A DNA stretch of 64,000 nt from Tetraselmis striata. Taxonomy: Eukaryota > Chlorophyta > Chlorodendrophyceae > Chlorodendrales > Chlorodendraceae. The first letter of the stretch is position 1; every line of letters begins with the position of its first letter. The notes under the pieces were generated by a model, which saw only the letters and a list, made by a program, of their open reading frames with translations, did no database searches and had not been told where the DNA came from. The position numbers were made by a program, and so were the translations under genes. The stretch is taken from positions 248,001 through 312,000 of the forward strand of contig VCJN01002949.1 of NCBI GenBank assembly GCA_006384855.1, written 5' to 3'. Shown here piece by piece: positions 33,101 to 45,900 of the stretch.

Positions 33101-36100
33101 GGAGAGCGCCTCGCCGATGGAGCCAGAGCGGGCCACGGGCGGGAGCGGCCTTGCGCTCGAATCTCCTGAGGCTTGACCCTGGCTTGCGTCAAGCTCCGCG
33201 CCACTGAACACGGCATTGGACTGGACACACCCGTTGACGTCAGCAGCGGCACAGAGTACGTGGGCCAGCAGTGGCTTGAACCGGCGGGTCGGGCCATCGC
33301 GCAAACCATGCGGCATCAACGGGTGGGGGCATGCCGCCGCACGTGGATGGACATGTCGCCATTGGCTGTGGCTGGATCCGCCAGGGGCACGTCGTCAAGC
33401 GCCGCTTGGCCGGCGCCATTTGATGGATCATCGGCCCAGTCCTTGGGGACTCCCACCATCTCTGCGGGTCACAGAGAAACACAGAATCATGGGCGGCTGA
33501 GCCGGGCCATGGAACGCAAAGATGCGCTGTGTGCACTGGGCATTGTTTGTGGCCAGGATGCGACCGCGGTGTTCCTGCGGCCCGCACCGTTTTCCATGAG
33601 CGAGTGGTAGCGCCGCAGGGTGAAGACGCCGCCGGACGGGCCGCCCTTGAGGCGCAGCTTGGCAAGCATGTGGGCGGAGAGGCCGCCGTTGAAGAGCACG
33701 GTGAAGAGGATGATGAAGAAGGTGGTGGTGAGGAAGACTCTCCCAGGCTCTGAGCAAGTAAGCGGTGGGGGGGGGGGGAGGGGGGGTTGACATGTCGGGC
33801 AGCCATTTCATCTCGATTAGCACATTTCATCAGAACCGTTAACGCCACTTGCTTATGCTTGACAGTTGACGTGGGCAGCTTGGCCGGCTACCCTGCCATA
33901 TCGGGTTAATGAATCAGGATCAGCGTGTGCATGACATCTCGACTTGGGTGACAAACGTATGAAGCCGCCCGATGGCGCAGCAGAGGGACACCAACCTCCG
34001 AGATCAGCCGCAGCAGACAGAGAGAGCGCAAAGGCGATGGCGCCGCGCAGGCCCGAGAACCACATCATGTGCATGTGCGTCCGGGGGATGGCCACGTCCT
34101 TGGGGCGCATGAAGTTGATGAGCGCTGCCATGGGGTACACGTTTAGCGCGCGGGAGGCGGCGAGCGCGACAAGGGAGATCACGAGGAAGGCCCAGGTCAA
34201 TCCAAGCCCCCACGCCTGCATGCCGCCGTCGCGGACAACACAGAAGTCATGTGTCAGAGGATGCATTACCTGACAGGCAGTTGCCCCTGCCGCGGCCACC
34301 TCGTCAACCTCGGCCACCACCATCAGCATCAACACTGCAAGCAAAAGGACCCAAGGAAGCGGTAGGCATGTTCACACGGGGTACTGGAATGCGGTGAGGA
34401 CGATCCAACGCAAATAGGCCGACGGGACGGGGGGGGGGGAGGGGGAGGAAGGGGGGGGGGGAGAGTGGGGCCTGGTGGGGGGGAAGAGTACCTGGCGCTC
34501 AAGGCAGAGAGAGGTGCCGATGTAGATGAAGACAAAGGTCTCTGCCATGGAGGCGAGGATCTTGAAGAAGCCATGCGCGTGCAAGTCGGCATGCGCGGAC
34601 AGATTGGGCCTGGTGTACTTCGCCATGACCTGCGGGCCGGACGGGCAAAGTCCGGTGGGGGGTCGAATGAGGGCAAGCTTCGTCAGCCATCATCATTGCA
34701 GCGAACAAACAATACAAAATAAGGCAGCGTGCATGAAAACTGGCAGGCGCGGCATTCAAGCTGTGGCCCCCATTACCAAGTACGCGTTCAAGTACGGAAT
34801 ATCACAGCGGAAGAGCTGCAGCGGTCTGCTTGGTTTTGCTGGACAAGTCATTGCTAAAGAGCGGCGGTGGGCGGTGTCGGCTGAGGCCTACCATGCCACA
34901 GAATAGGATGGAGACGATGCCCGACAGCTTCAGCGCCTCCGCCATCATGTACGAGGAGAACGCAAACAGGATGACCAGCATTGGCTCCAGCATGTTTTCC
35001 GCCTGAAAGTAGCCCGTCTTGAAGATCACGCTGCTCACTATGGCGACCACAATGCCTGTGCAGGGGAGTATGGGAGGCATCCTCCGGCTCACCGCATGAT
35101 CGTAGAAGCCTAGGCACAATGTCATGTGGACTTCCCCTCCTTCGTTCTCCCTCTCCCTCTCTCACTCACTTCCTCCTCACAGGTGTGCTTGCATGCAGTC
35201 GGTCGTGACCCAGCTGCCGGCACGGAGGCTCACCGCATAGCGTGGATCCCAGGAAGATGATGAAAAAGGACAGGATGCCGGAGCCGATGCCCGCTGAGCC
35301 GCCATCAGGGGCGAGGAACCCCATCACCGTCCGGTACAGCACGATGGCCACCGCGTCGTTCAGGACGCTCTCGCCAAATACCAGGCTGTGGAGAGGAGCA
35401 AAGGGGGGGAAGGGGGGGGCAGTGAGTTGCTAGAAAGAGGCAAGGGCGGCTTGGATGGTGCTGCTCCAGTGGCAAGCGAGGCGAGCGAGACGGCCTTCTG
35501 TGACGAAGGCACTGCTTTGCTTGGAAGGAGGGAGGAGTGATGGAGAGTCTCAAGAAATAGTACTGGTGGCATGGTCCAGAGCTACTGCAGGGAATGGCAC
35601 GTGTCTACATGCACCCAGTGGAAACAGAGCACGACAGAGCATACGCGTGTGTCGGTGCAGGCTCTTGTGGGCGCCTGGGGGTGTGATGGCGCAGGTCCTT
35701 GCCCGTAAAACTCCATAGGGATGGTGCTGATAGGCGCAGGCGGTGGTCTAGAGTACGCAGCTTAATAGGGGTGAGAATGCCGGGAAGCAGGGGCTGAGCG
35801 GATGAGCGGATGTCGGCGACTTGCTCGCCGAAAGAAACGGCAGTGGAGCCGCATTCACACGGCAATGGCACCCTTGTCATGCCGGACAATGCCACCCTCG
35901 TCCCCCAGTGTCATCATAGCGGCCCGGCGCAGTGGATGCAGTGGCGGCGGCATCCTTGGCGGCACCCTTGGTGGTGCGCGGGCGAAGCGCACCTGTACAG
36001 GTCCGCGTTGGCGCCCAGGCTCTGGAAGACAGAGAGCACCGTGACGGGGTCGGTCGCGGACACGATGGCCCCGAAGAGCGTGGCCTCCAGGAAGGTCACC

Positions 36101-38747
36101 CCGTAGCACATGCCTGCCTTGCCGGCCAGCCACATCATGACGCCGATGGACATCGTGGAGATGAACGTGCCTGCGCAGGGCGAGAAGTAGGGTTAAGGTA
36201 GGTTTATAGCTATGGACCACCTGCCTGCTCAAGCCTCCTCCTCCGGCGCACAAAGATAGGGCAATCCCCTCACACCCCCCAATCAATCCTTGCATAGGTT
36301 CAACTTTGTCACCCCATGACCCAAAAACTGGGCACACTACTCTGTGGCACGTAGGTATGGCTAAATGCAAACCTTACAAACACAACCGGTCCGCGGATAA
36401 ATAGCGTTTTTGCTTCCCCCCCCCCCCCCCCCCCCTCAAAGAGAAAAAACCCTATTCAAATGGATCAAAAACCCATAATATAGCACCATTACATCACGCA
36501 TATTCCGATGCGAGGGTGCAAAACAATTCATTTTCATCCGGCCCCGCGAACCTCATCTAATCGTATTGTGGTGCGGCTAGCTGCGCAACACGGGCCAATG
36601 CAGGCCCCGCAGTGCGCAAGTGCATGCTCCTCCAGGCTGTGGCCACCGGGCTGCCCCCAGTAAAGCTCCCACGCCCTCCGCGCCCTGCTGAAGCCAGCCA
36701 TGCGGGGGGCACAAAACTGCCGCGGCGCACACGGGGCCACGCAGCCGCCAGGCCCTCGCGCGGCCCGCAGTGGGGTCCCATCTGCCGGCAGAGGACCCTT
36801 TTCCTGGCTCGAGCAGTAATGCTCAGCACTGCTCTGGTGGAGGTGCCACCCTGGGCAGTCAGTAGGGGCCCTGACTGGGTGCGCCGGCTAGGCGTCCAGA
36901 CAGCACGGAGCGCAATGGCACGGTACGCCGGTATTGCCTGCGTCTGCGGCCGCGCTTGATGTGGTCCGGCGGATGGATGTGGTCCTATCCCCGTAGAAAC
37001 GCGAGGCGGGGCGGTATAGTCTACTCGCCCGTGTACTTGTAGTCACGTAGCTGGACAGTACGACGGGGGTCTCACGTCTTCCCTGCGTGTGCTGCTTGAC
37101 AGACGGGAGGGCCGCCTGCGGGAGACTGGCACGCTCGTCCCACCAGCAGGCCGCTCAGGCGCGAGTGTCGTTGGGGATGATAATGTCGCAAGCTGGATCG
37201 CACTGGAAATGATGTAAGTACCCCATACCACCGCTTGCCAGGCGGTGGCGCGAGCTTGCTGTGGCCACACCGGGAGGTATGCGGCGCAAGCACAGAGGTA
37301 TGCGGTGCAATGACAGGGCCCTGGGTCCGTCAGCGAGGCTGAGTTGGTTCCCCGGTGTACCCATGTGGAGCCACCCCCCCCCCCCCCCCCCCCCCTTCCC
37401 CCGCTTCCACCCCCCCCCTCCCCCGCTTCTACCCACCCAATCTCCTCAGTCCTCTATTTACGCGGAGGCATGTCTGCCGGGTGGGGGACTGGAGGGGCGC
37501 CCACCTGCAAAGGCAAAGGTGCAGATGGCGCCAATGTTGTCCACAAACCTTTAGGAGAGGCAGGAGCACAGGGGGGGAGGAAATCAGCGGCAGGCAGAGG
37601 CCTCATGCTTATTGTGGCAGCACCAACCTCTGTGAGAAGGTCAGAGAATGGAGGTGTGTTTTGAGGAGTGAGGGGGGGGGTGGGGGGATAGGCCGGGCTG
37701 GGCATGCCCGACAACCCCTAGCCCGCCAACTGGGTCGCTGCTTGGTCCCGCAGGCCGCACTTACGGTTCCACGTTCAGGGAGAATCCAGCCTCAAAAATG
37801 ATGGGCGGCAGCAGCACGAGGAAGAAGAAATCATTCTGTGTGGGGGTGCGGGAGTGGTTATGGGTGGAAGGGGCGTGGAGGGAGGGGGGGGGGGGGGGGG
37901 GCAGGTGAGTCGGCTCATGCTGACAGACAGCGGGACCCAGGGAGGGGCGGGCAGCTGGGAAGGTGGGTGGTGGGTGGGTATTGGTTTTTTTGGGGGGGGG
38001 GGGGGGGCACCTGGAACGACATGACCTCGTCGTACTTCTTGTCTGTGTATGCATAGCGCACGATCACGCCCACAAACATGCCCAGCAGGAGCGCCACCGC
38101 CGCCTCCCCAATCCACATCACGCGCTTCTTCTCCAGAAAGTGACCGATGCACAGCGTCGTGAAGAGCAACAGCAGCTGGGGGTAGTTGAGGGTGGTGGCA
38201 TGCGAGGCGCCGCAGGCAGGTGAGTGGCAGCGTCGACAGTGGCAGGGGCCCGGGGGAGGCAGGGTAAGTGCAGGGGTGTGGAGGGGGCTTGTGGTTGTAG
38301 CCGGTGCTGGGTGGCGCAGGTGCATCCTCAGTCACAGGCGGCGCACCTGAGTCACGAGGCCCAGGCTCACCCATGCCTCCTCGTCCGCTGAATCCTCTGC
38401 TGGCAAGGCACGCGAGGATGTCAGCGAGCTCACACGGGCATGCAGGACTAGGAAAGGGAAATGATTGCGCTGGCCTCCACCGCCATCGCCCTCGCGCCAC
38501 GCTGCAGATGCTCGTGCACTGTGAAGAGAAAGCTGAGATTGGCAGACCGTGTGCATTGGGTACTTTCGCGTTGCAGGTAAGAGCAGGTGCACGACCCCCC
38601 CCCCCCCCTTCTTCCTCGCTGCCTGATCGGCGACTCGCACGCACCTTGCACCAACTCAACGCCGCTCACGTTCAGTGCTGGAGCGATTTCGTCCTGGAGC
38701 AAGGCGCGCGCCCCCGCCAGCGCGGCCCCCGCAAGCTCTGCGCGCAT
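30140..38747 (-). CDS. Endosomal Na+(K+)/H+ antiporter, NHX5/6-like (CPA1 family)
   Basis: Proposed exons (minus): 38747-38645, 38399-38371, 38175-38011, 37835-37765, 37548-37505, 36170-35993, 35385-35234, 35055-34892, 34629-34492, 34215-33996, 33749-33588, 33461-33343, 33220-33062, 32923-32855, 32714-32608, 30716-30140. All phases agree, giving about 818 residues. Hallmarks are the amiloride-site FFFLVLLPPIIFEAGFSL, SATDPVTVLSVFQSLG, the ion-site Asn-Asp in FGESVLNDAVAIVLYRT, and MMWFSGLRGAIAFALSL. About a dozen membrane helices precede a soluble tail (IDKRYISKYLVAESS). The text is closest to plant NHX5/NHX6 and animal NHE6/7/9-type exchangers, which adjust pH and K+ in Golgi and endosomes. 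The ATG is chosen as the first in the exon; an upstream exon is possible. The last exon follows a 1.9-kb intron and encodes a Ser/Pro-rich tail; it is the least certain part, and reading on from 32608 to a stop at 32496 is the alternative. Confidence 0.85.
30892..30914 (+). repeat. ~23-base G run
   Basis: A G run within the long proposed intron before the antiporter's last exon. Confidence 0.9.
36416..36435 (+). repeat. ~20-base C run in antiporter intron
   Basis: It lies in the 1.3-kb intron between 37505 and 36170. Other G/C runs sit in neighbouring introns at about 33767, 34431, 37374, 37880 and 37991. Confidence 0.9.
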
Positions 38748-39365
38748 GGCGCCCGCTGCTGCACCCCAAAGCACTCGCGCGCGCCGCCCTTATACCGCTG
38801 CGGTCCGTCTCAGCAGAAGCCGTCAGGGCCGCCGCGCCCGCGCCTTCAGCACGGAATGCAGGCACGCGTTCAGCCGGCACCTGCCCTAGTCCAAGCCTCG
38901 CCAAGCCACCAACTCGCCGAAACCCTCGTCCACGCGGCGGTCGTGATATTGCCGATGACGATCCAACACACCGGCCCGCGTCCGAACGTCGAATTTGAAG
39001 TCGGAACTAGGCCCCTACTCACCGCCAGCTTCCTATGTCTACCCTAGCACTGGCTCCGCTTCGTTGGATGCTGCAACCCAGCAAATGCCTCCCCGGGATG
39101 TGAGCGGCGTCTAGCCTGCCTGCAGCCGTAGCAGCGCGGAGCTGGACGGCTGGATGACTCCTCGAGTGGTGTGGTGCTGAAGTTGCCACCCGCTCAACCG
39201 GCGCGCGTGTACGGAGGCGTACGAGGAGTACGAGTACAACTACTGGTACGCTTATCCGCTGGACCCCCTCTCGCAGCAGATTTCGCGTGCTCCAAGAAGC
39301 GATGACGCTGGGCTCGCCGGTACCGGTACCGTAAAGCGAACTGGGTAGAAAAGCTTCAAGAGGGT

Positions 39366-39393
39366 GGGGGGGGGGGGGGGGGGGGGGGGGGGG
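39366..39393 (+). repeat. 28-base G run upstream of the antiporter gene
   Basis: An uninterrupted poly(dG) tract about 0.6 kb upstream of the proposed start codon. Confidence 0.95.
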
Positions 39394-39419
39394 AGCTTCA
39401 TCCTGGGGGTATTGATGCT

Positions 39420-41658
39420 GGTGACATATTAATGAAGACGTACCAACCGGACGATGATCGACACACTGCGTCAGCCGTGCTGTCGGGACGAGTTTGTATG
39501 TTCCTGCTGCTGCCCTGGGCGTTGTGGCGCGCAGAATACCCCTGGCAGTCACAACAGCCAGACTGCAAGGCGAAGGGCGGTGGGTAGCGGACCTTCGTTC
39601 AGGGTCAGCGACACCGGTGTTGCAAGTGAGGACGAGATGCGGGGCTGTCTGACCGTCGTGGTCGGCTGGTGATCTGCTTACTGCGCGCGCGATCGTCTAT
39701 CATCTCTTACGGATTTGAAGGGATTGTCACACGGGATGAATAAGGATTTAATGATGATTAGAGCTAATATGATGCATTACCGGGCACAGGTACCACTATT
39801 ACAGAGCTTAAGTACTGAATTTAGAGGTAGATTTGTTGGTGGCCTTTTTGTAATTCACCCCGATAGACAGAGCACAACCCCGTCCCTGTCGACCTCTATG
39901 GTGACGCACTGATGAACCCTCCGGCACCCGGAGACGATCACTGGCGCGTACAACACGATGCTATCACTGCCGCCTTTCGCGTTCAATGTGTTCACAATCT
40001 GGCCATCGTTGTTCGCCGGGAGGTAGATGACTTGTTCCACTGACAAGGCAGCGCCTCTCGGCAATACCGTTATTCCCAGAGATGAACTCCATGATTGACA
40101 TGGTGCCGGACACATAGCTCTCCCTCCCGGCCGTCAATGTCGTGACCGGGAGCTATGATTCCTGGACCTTGAAGACCACGCTCCCGGAGGTCAATACTTT
40201 GCGGTACGGTGTCAAGTACAATGTGGTGCCCCGGATCACAGCTGTTTGAGCACTCCTTGTTATTGGGCGACATATATGCGACAAAGGTTGGCAGTGCGGG
40301 ATGCGGCGTGGCACTACACGGAGCCATGACGCAAGGGCCCACTTCGAGACATCCTCGACATGTCAGAGTACACGGGCATGGTCTTGGGCATTGTGGGTTA
40401 GGTGAGCAAGGATGTGCGCCGCACGGTGCGCGCTGTCGCATGCTTGGCCGCGGCGGATCGCGGTGCCCACTCCTCGCGAAGCACTTGGTAGGTGCACCAC
40501 CCGGGCTCACCAGGAGGCCTTACTCGCAAGAGATTTCCTCGGGGTCCTGAGCTTAGAGTTGGCTCGAGAGCGTGCTCGCTACCTCATCAGACGGCGCAGA
40601 TTCCTCCGCCATTCCGTTGCCGAAGATGCACAACGACGCGGCCGTGCGTGGATTGCCATCGCTCATACGTGCCCACGTGGCCCGGACTCGCAAGCGGGCG
40701 CCCGTCACTCATCCATCCCGCCAACTGCGGGATGCGGGCCGCTTTTAAGAGATGCGGGTCCCTTTGGTCATCCTTAGTAGGTCGCTAATTCCCGCCCGCC
40801 TTCACACGTGCAGTGCCGGCTCAGCATCCCGGATTCCGAGCATCCAACGACCGTCCAATACATCATCCGCAACATGCATACCCACGGCCGGTGTATCCAA
40901 TTGTTACACGAAAAATCTACGAGCGTTATCATAAAAAGCTGGACAAGAAGATGTGGAATCACTTGCATAATGCGAGCGAAACGCCACCCGCCGCCCGCTG
41001 GCCATAGCAACGGTAAAGCGGGAAGACGTGTACACCCCGAGGCGGCGGCGGATGCTAGTCTTGCGAGCACGCGAAGTGTTGAGCGTGCGGGCCTGGGATG
41101 CCAAGGGCGGCACGGGCACCACGCTGGACCCCGTAAGGTCCACAGCCAACTGGCGCCAGCGAAGAAGGCAATAGGCTCTCTCTTGGGCCACGACAAGACT
41201 TATACGGCGTATACGGGAGATTTGCCCGCAAGAGCGCCTCTTTATTACCCATGGTGTTGCAACGGGCACTCTTGGTCGACGTACGCCATGAGGGGCCATC
41301 AAATGCGTTACCGCGCGGATATGATCCTCCGCACGCCCTTGCTCATATCGCCGACAAAGCCAAATCATACCGGTGTAATTGTGCATTTGTGCAGTCATGC
41401 GGAGGATAGCAATCAGGGCTCTGACAGCTCCCAGGATGGCACTGGCTCGTCTCGTGCCGTGCCAGAGCCGATCGCACATAGCCAAGCCAAGCCAAGCCAA
41501 CGCGGATTTCTCCCAGCAGAGTAGCCCCGTACCGGTCAATAGCCTTTGACAATGAAGCCGCGGTGTATCTGGCCCCGAATCGCATAACTTTGCCATAAGG
41601 GGCTGCGGGTTGTCCCGGCATCAAGCTCGCGGTAGTCGGGGCCAAGCATCCTGTGCAG

Positions 41659-41717
<59 letters not shown>

Positions 41718-42970
41718 CATATGTATATACATATATACATATCTATTAAGAAATATATCAATATATTAATTCAAATGTATACATAATGGATCCGCCGTAG
41801 TTCTTGCCGTGTATACTGAACCACAAAATGTTTGCAAGTTACATAATAATATGTTATTGTTATGAATTACTACTATTATTTATATTCCTATTGTATTCTA
41901 CGCATTAGTTTTTCGTTGTGTATTCGGGGACGTTTAGTATCCCGGCCCACAAAACCTTGGCCATTCTACCTATTAGCACCGCGCGAGAATCAGCTCGATA
42001 TGACTCGGCGCCTCCTACACCGAATCACGAACGTCGGTTATGACACTAAATGCCTTCACATAGTATGTGCGTTGTTATTCGACTCTTCCCGTTACACGAA
42101 ACCACAAACCGTTGGCTATGCTATATGCACGGTCCGTTTCTGTGCCATGAAACGGGCCATGAAACTTAGCACTATTGCTATATGAAATACAAAACGTCCA
42201 TCCAACTATGACCCATCTAATAATAGGGGTGATACGAGTATACGAGTACATGAAAGATAGAGTCGATACTCGTTTTTGCCGCCCTCAGCACAGAACTGGC
42301 ACGAGCATGGAAACCGTTGCATTCAACGCGTCTCCACCGCGACCTTTCAGCAACGAATGGTTTAGGCTGAAATCCAGTTACGGGATAGCCGTGCGAAGGC
42401 CGTACCCGACGCCCCGTTATAGTAATCAGGCAAATTGCGGTGGCATTCCGCAGTTGCTACTTGCACAGCAGTAGTGGTTGCTGTACAGCTTTGAGGAGAA
42501 TGCGTCATCTGCTAGGTGTTCCTGTGAACGTGGAAGCCGGTCGCAACATACAGCTAGCAACAGCAGATTGTACTGGCGAAACAAGAGCTCGGGGACTACA
42601 TAGTGACGTACATAGAGCCCCTCCCCCCCCCCCCCCCCCCCTGCGCTCCGATTCCTGGTGAACTTGTGACCTGAGCCTCTAGCTAATATAATCTACCAGA
42701 GTCGCCGCCTATCGCCGAGCTTTATTTTCCTTGGAGTGGTTCTCAGGTTTTGGGCCTAGGAATAGTAGGTCAGAACTTGGGTATATGACATAGGTCAGTA
42801 AACCTATGCATTGATATAAAAACCCCAATTTCAAGAATCGCCAACATGCAAAATGACCCTCTCTTTGAGCTGCAGTTGGCTGCCTATGTGGGACATGCCC
42901 TAGAGAGAAGGAAAAAACCCTGTATGCGGTTGCATTGCTTTGGGTAGGGTCGAAGCATGGTCGGATTTCC
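39420..42970. other. Gene-poor spacer with unassigned coding fragments
   Basis: Some stretches have protein-like composition, such as minus-strand 40115-39855 (LSVEQVIYLPANNDGQIVNT, CVTIEVDRDGVVLC) and plus-strand 40412-40777 (LELARERARYLIRRRR). They do not join into a gene I recognise, and the text looks like decayed element coding. From 41.7 to 42.9 kb the sequence is AT-rich with no credible frame, and ends in a C run at about 42625-42641. Confidence 0.35.
41660..41711 (+). repeat. (AC)n microsatellite
   Basis: About 26 AC dinucleotides followed by an ATATAC-rich stretch. Confidence 0.95.
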
Positions 42971-42977
42971 TTTAGTT

Positions 42978-45900
42978 CTAGCTCTCCTCCACAGTTGCGC
43001 ACACCCTGCAGAGCATGCACGCTGCATCCACGGCACAGGCGAGCGCCGACGCCTTGCTGGCGAGGCTGTCCAGGAGGTACGCCGCCTCTATGGAGGCCAC
43101 CTGCCGGACGACACGAGTAAGGCGGCAGTGGGCAGTTGTCAGCGAATCGAAAGAATCAATGGGGCCGGACTTGGGGCGCAAGCTGACACAAGGGACCGGT
43201 GCAAGCTCGAATGATTTTGGGAGCTGCAGTACCTGCGACTGCAGGCTGCCCTGCCCATTTGAGCCCTGTGGCATGAGCCGCGCCTGCGCCACCGGAGCAA
43301 CCTGCGCGGCGTGATGATGCCAACCGTACAGGGCAAGCTCACCGCCTCCGCCTGCAGCCGGGCAAACAGTAACCCCCGTGGTCAGGTACTGATTGGCAGC
43401 CACTAGCTTGGCACCCATTGGTGGAAACCAACCTTGCAGCGCCTCGTTCCATCAAGCCCAAACGCACCTGCCGAGGCTGCGCTCTGCGCCTCCGTGGATG
43501 CCACCACACAATCGCAGAGCTCGGCGCGGTCGACGAGCCCGCCAGTAAGTTGCCCTGCCACCTCTTGTAGGGCGCTGGCAAGAGACTGGGCCGCTGCGGC
43601 TTCCGGACTCTGTGGCCTGTGGGATCCATACGCCTCACATGTCTAAGACATCGATACTCTGACAAGGCCTGTGAGGATGTGGCTGTATGCACTGCACGCC
43701 CCCCCCCCCAATGAATGCCGCAAACACTGTATTTCCTCACTGGACAGGCCCGTCCCAGGATTCTGGTTGCCACTCCGCCCAGGCCCACGCCCAGACGCAC
43801 CTCAGTTGCTGGATCGACAGCGTAGTCAAATGCCGCGCCAGCAGCATCTCTGTGCAGCCGCCGCCTGGGCAGGCAAGGGGGACGTGGAGGTACTGCGAGA
43901 GCCCTCGGAGCGACGCGTCGACGGCACGCCGCATCTCCTGTCGGGCAGGCAGCAGCAGACAGGACAGATCAATGCCAATCCGAGCCGACCTATATGTAGT
44001 CATGTAACACCGAGAGAAAAATGTGGCAAACCTCCCGGGGCGGCTGCTTTCGAAAACTCCCGTTCCCTCTTACCTCAAGCAGCAGATCGCTTGGAGTGCC
44101 AAGCACAATCGTGCAGACCGGAGCGGCGCGCTGCGGAGGCCGAGGATCAGACAACACCTCCACTGCCGTCCTGGCCAGACCTCGAACAAGACGTCCGCGC
44201 AGCCCCCCCAGCCTCCCGAGGTGTGCCGCAATCAGCTTGTCATCCAGCAGGCGCGTTGACCCGATCGGCGCGGCGCCCGTCAGCCGCAGAAACGGCCCAA
44301 TATGGCGGGCAGAGAGGCGCTCCAGCGGAACCATGCCCAGCTGCCGACAGGCGGCCCGCGCAGCTGGGTCGATCACCCGCTGGCTGGCCACCACGCGGAC
44401 ACCCAGGCGGGCGAGGCGGCCCAGCAGCTGCTCGAGCTCTGCGAGGTGCTCGCTGCCTGGCGCCCAATCCGGTTGGCGCCCTGCTCGGATCGAAACCCGC
44501 ACCGCCAGGCGGAATGCCCAGATAGATTCAGACCCTGGCGCAGCGCCACAAACCAGTGCCCATATACACCAAACCCTAGGGCTACAGTCAGGCAGCCAAC
44601 TGGGGCCGGGCGAGACCCTATAGCTACCCCCGGGGCTCAGCGCCGGGCGCGTTTAACCATACCATACTATATACACCAAACCTTCTGCCGAACCTAAAAT
44701 GTATACACATACAACTAACACACAGACACAGGCACACATGTACGTACGACACCTACATGCCTATGCTTCCTCCACAGCTATATACGTACGGGTACATTCA
44801 TCACATATCAATCTTGTGTTTTTGCCGTAGTCAGCTCGATTGCCTTGAGAGTGGACAAGGCGGGCAACCCAAGCAACAACGCAGCATCGGCTGCCGCTGC
44901 TGGGGCAGTGCGCATGTGACACCGCGCCGCATCCGGCCACTGCGGCCTGGCGCTCACCACTGGGGCCAGCCACCTCCAGCAGCTGCTGGGATGGCCGCCC
45001 GTCCGCGGTCTCCAGCGACGTTAGCTGCTGCGGCACGTCCAGCGGGCAGGTGAAGACCGCGGCCGTTGCAGCGGTCAACGGAAGCATGGCGCGGTCCTCG
45101 GGGGCGAGAGGGGTGTCCAGGAGGAGGCCCTGTTTCAATCGCAAAACGATGAGCCATGCCCGATGTGAGGTGCCACGCCTAGCAGGCCCACGCAAGGATG
45201 GTGGGGCGCTGGCTGGATCAATGGTACACGACGCCAATCCAAGCAACACCGGAAGCTGTTCATTGTATAAAAAAAACAGAAATGTTGTAAATACACTTTG
45301 TAATTGTAGTTTTCCCCTTAAGAGTAATTCTTTCAGTTTTATTGCACATCAAACTCACTGTTTTTGGAGCTTTCAGGTTTTAGGGTTTAGGATTTATGGG
45401 TTTTAGGGGTAAAGATTCCTGAGATTAATGAACCAACATGAGGATGGCGCCACGCCGAGTGATGTGACGGTTCATACCTGGACACAGTGGCTGTCAGCCG
45501 GCAGCAGCCCGGACACGCCCATCACCTGCACGCAGGGCGCGGCGGAGACGCCGCCACCCAGAGCCCCGACAAACCCCTCCGCGACAAGCCTGACAAGGCG
45601 CTCGCCATCGGCCTCCGCCACGCCAAAGACCTGCCACCACCGGGCCACGTCCCGTCAGGGAGGCCAGCGCCTTAGCGTGCCACAGCCGCGCTATTAAAAT
45701 AACGGCGCCGGCAGTTGTTCCTCCCTAGTACGGTATATATGATCAAGCTCACCGTTAGCTTGGGCGAAAGCACCGCCCGGATCATGGCGGTGATGCTGGC
45801 CAGGCTGTTCCATCGGATGGGAAGGCAGAGCGGCGGCGGCGGCGTGTCGTGGTTACCCGTGTGAGCGGGCGTTCCGCTGGGCATCTGCTGCCCTAGCGCC

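Noticed and set aside
40808-41596. Overlapping long frames on both strands at 40.8-41.6 kb
   Set aside because: Neither has recognisable motifs or supported splice sites, and the longer minus frame lacks family similarity. They are left as an unassigned spacer.
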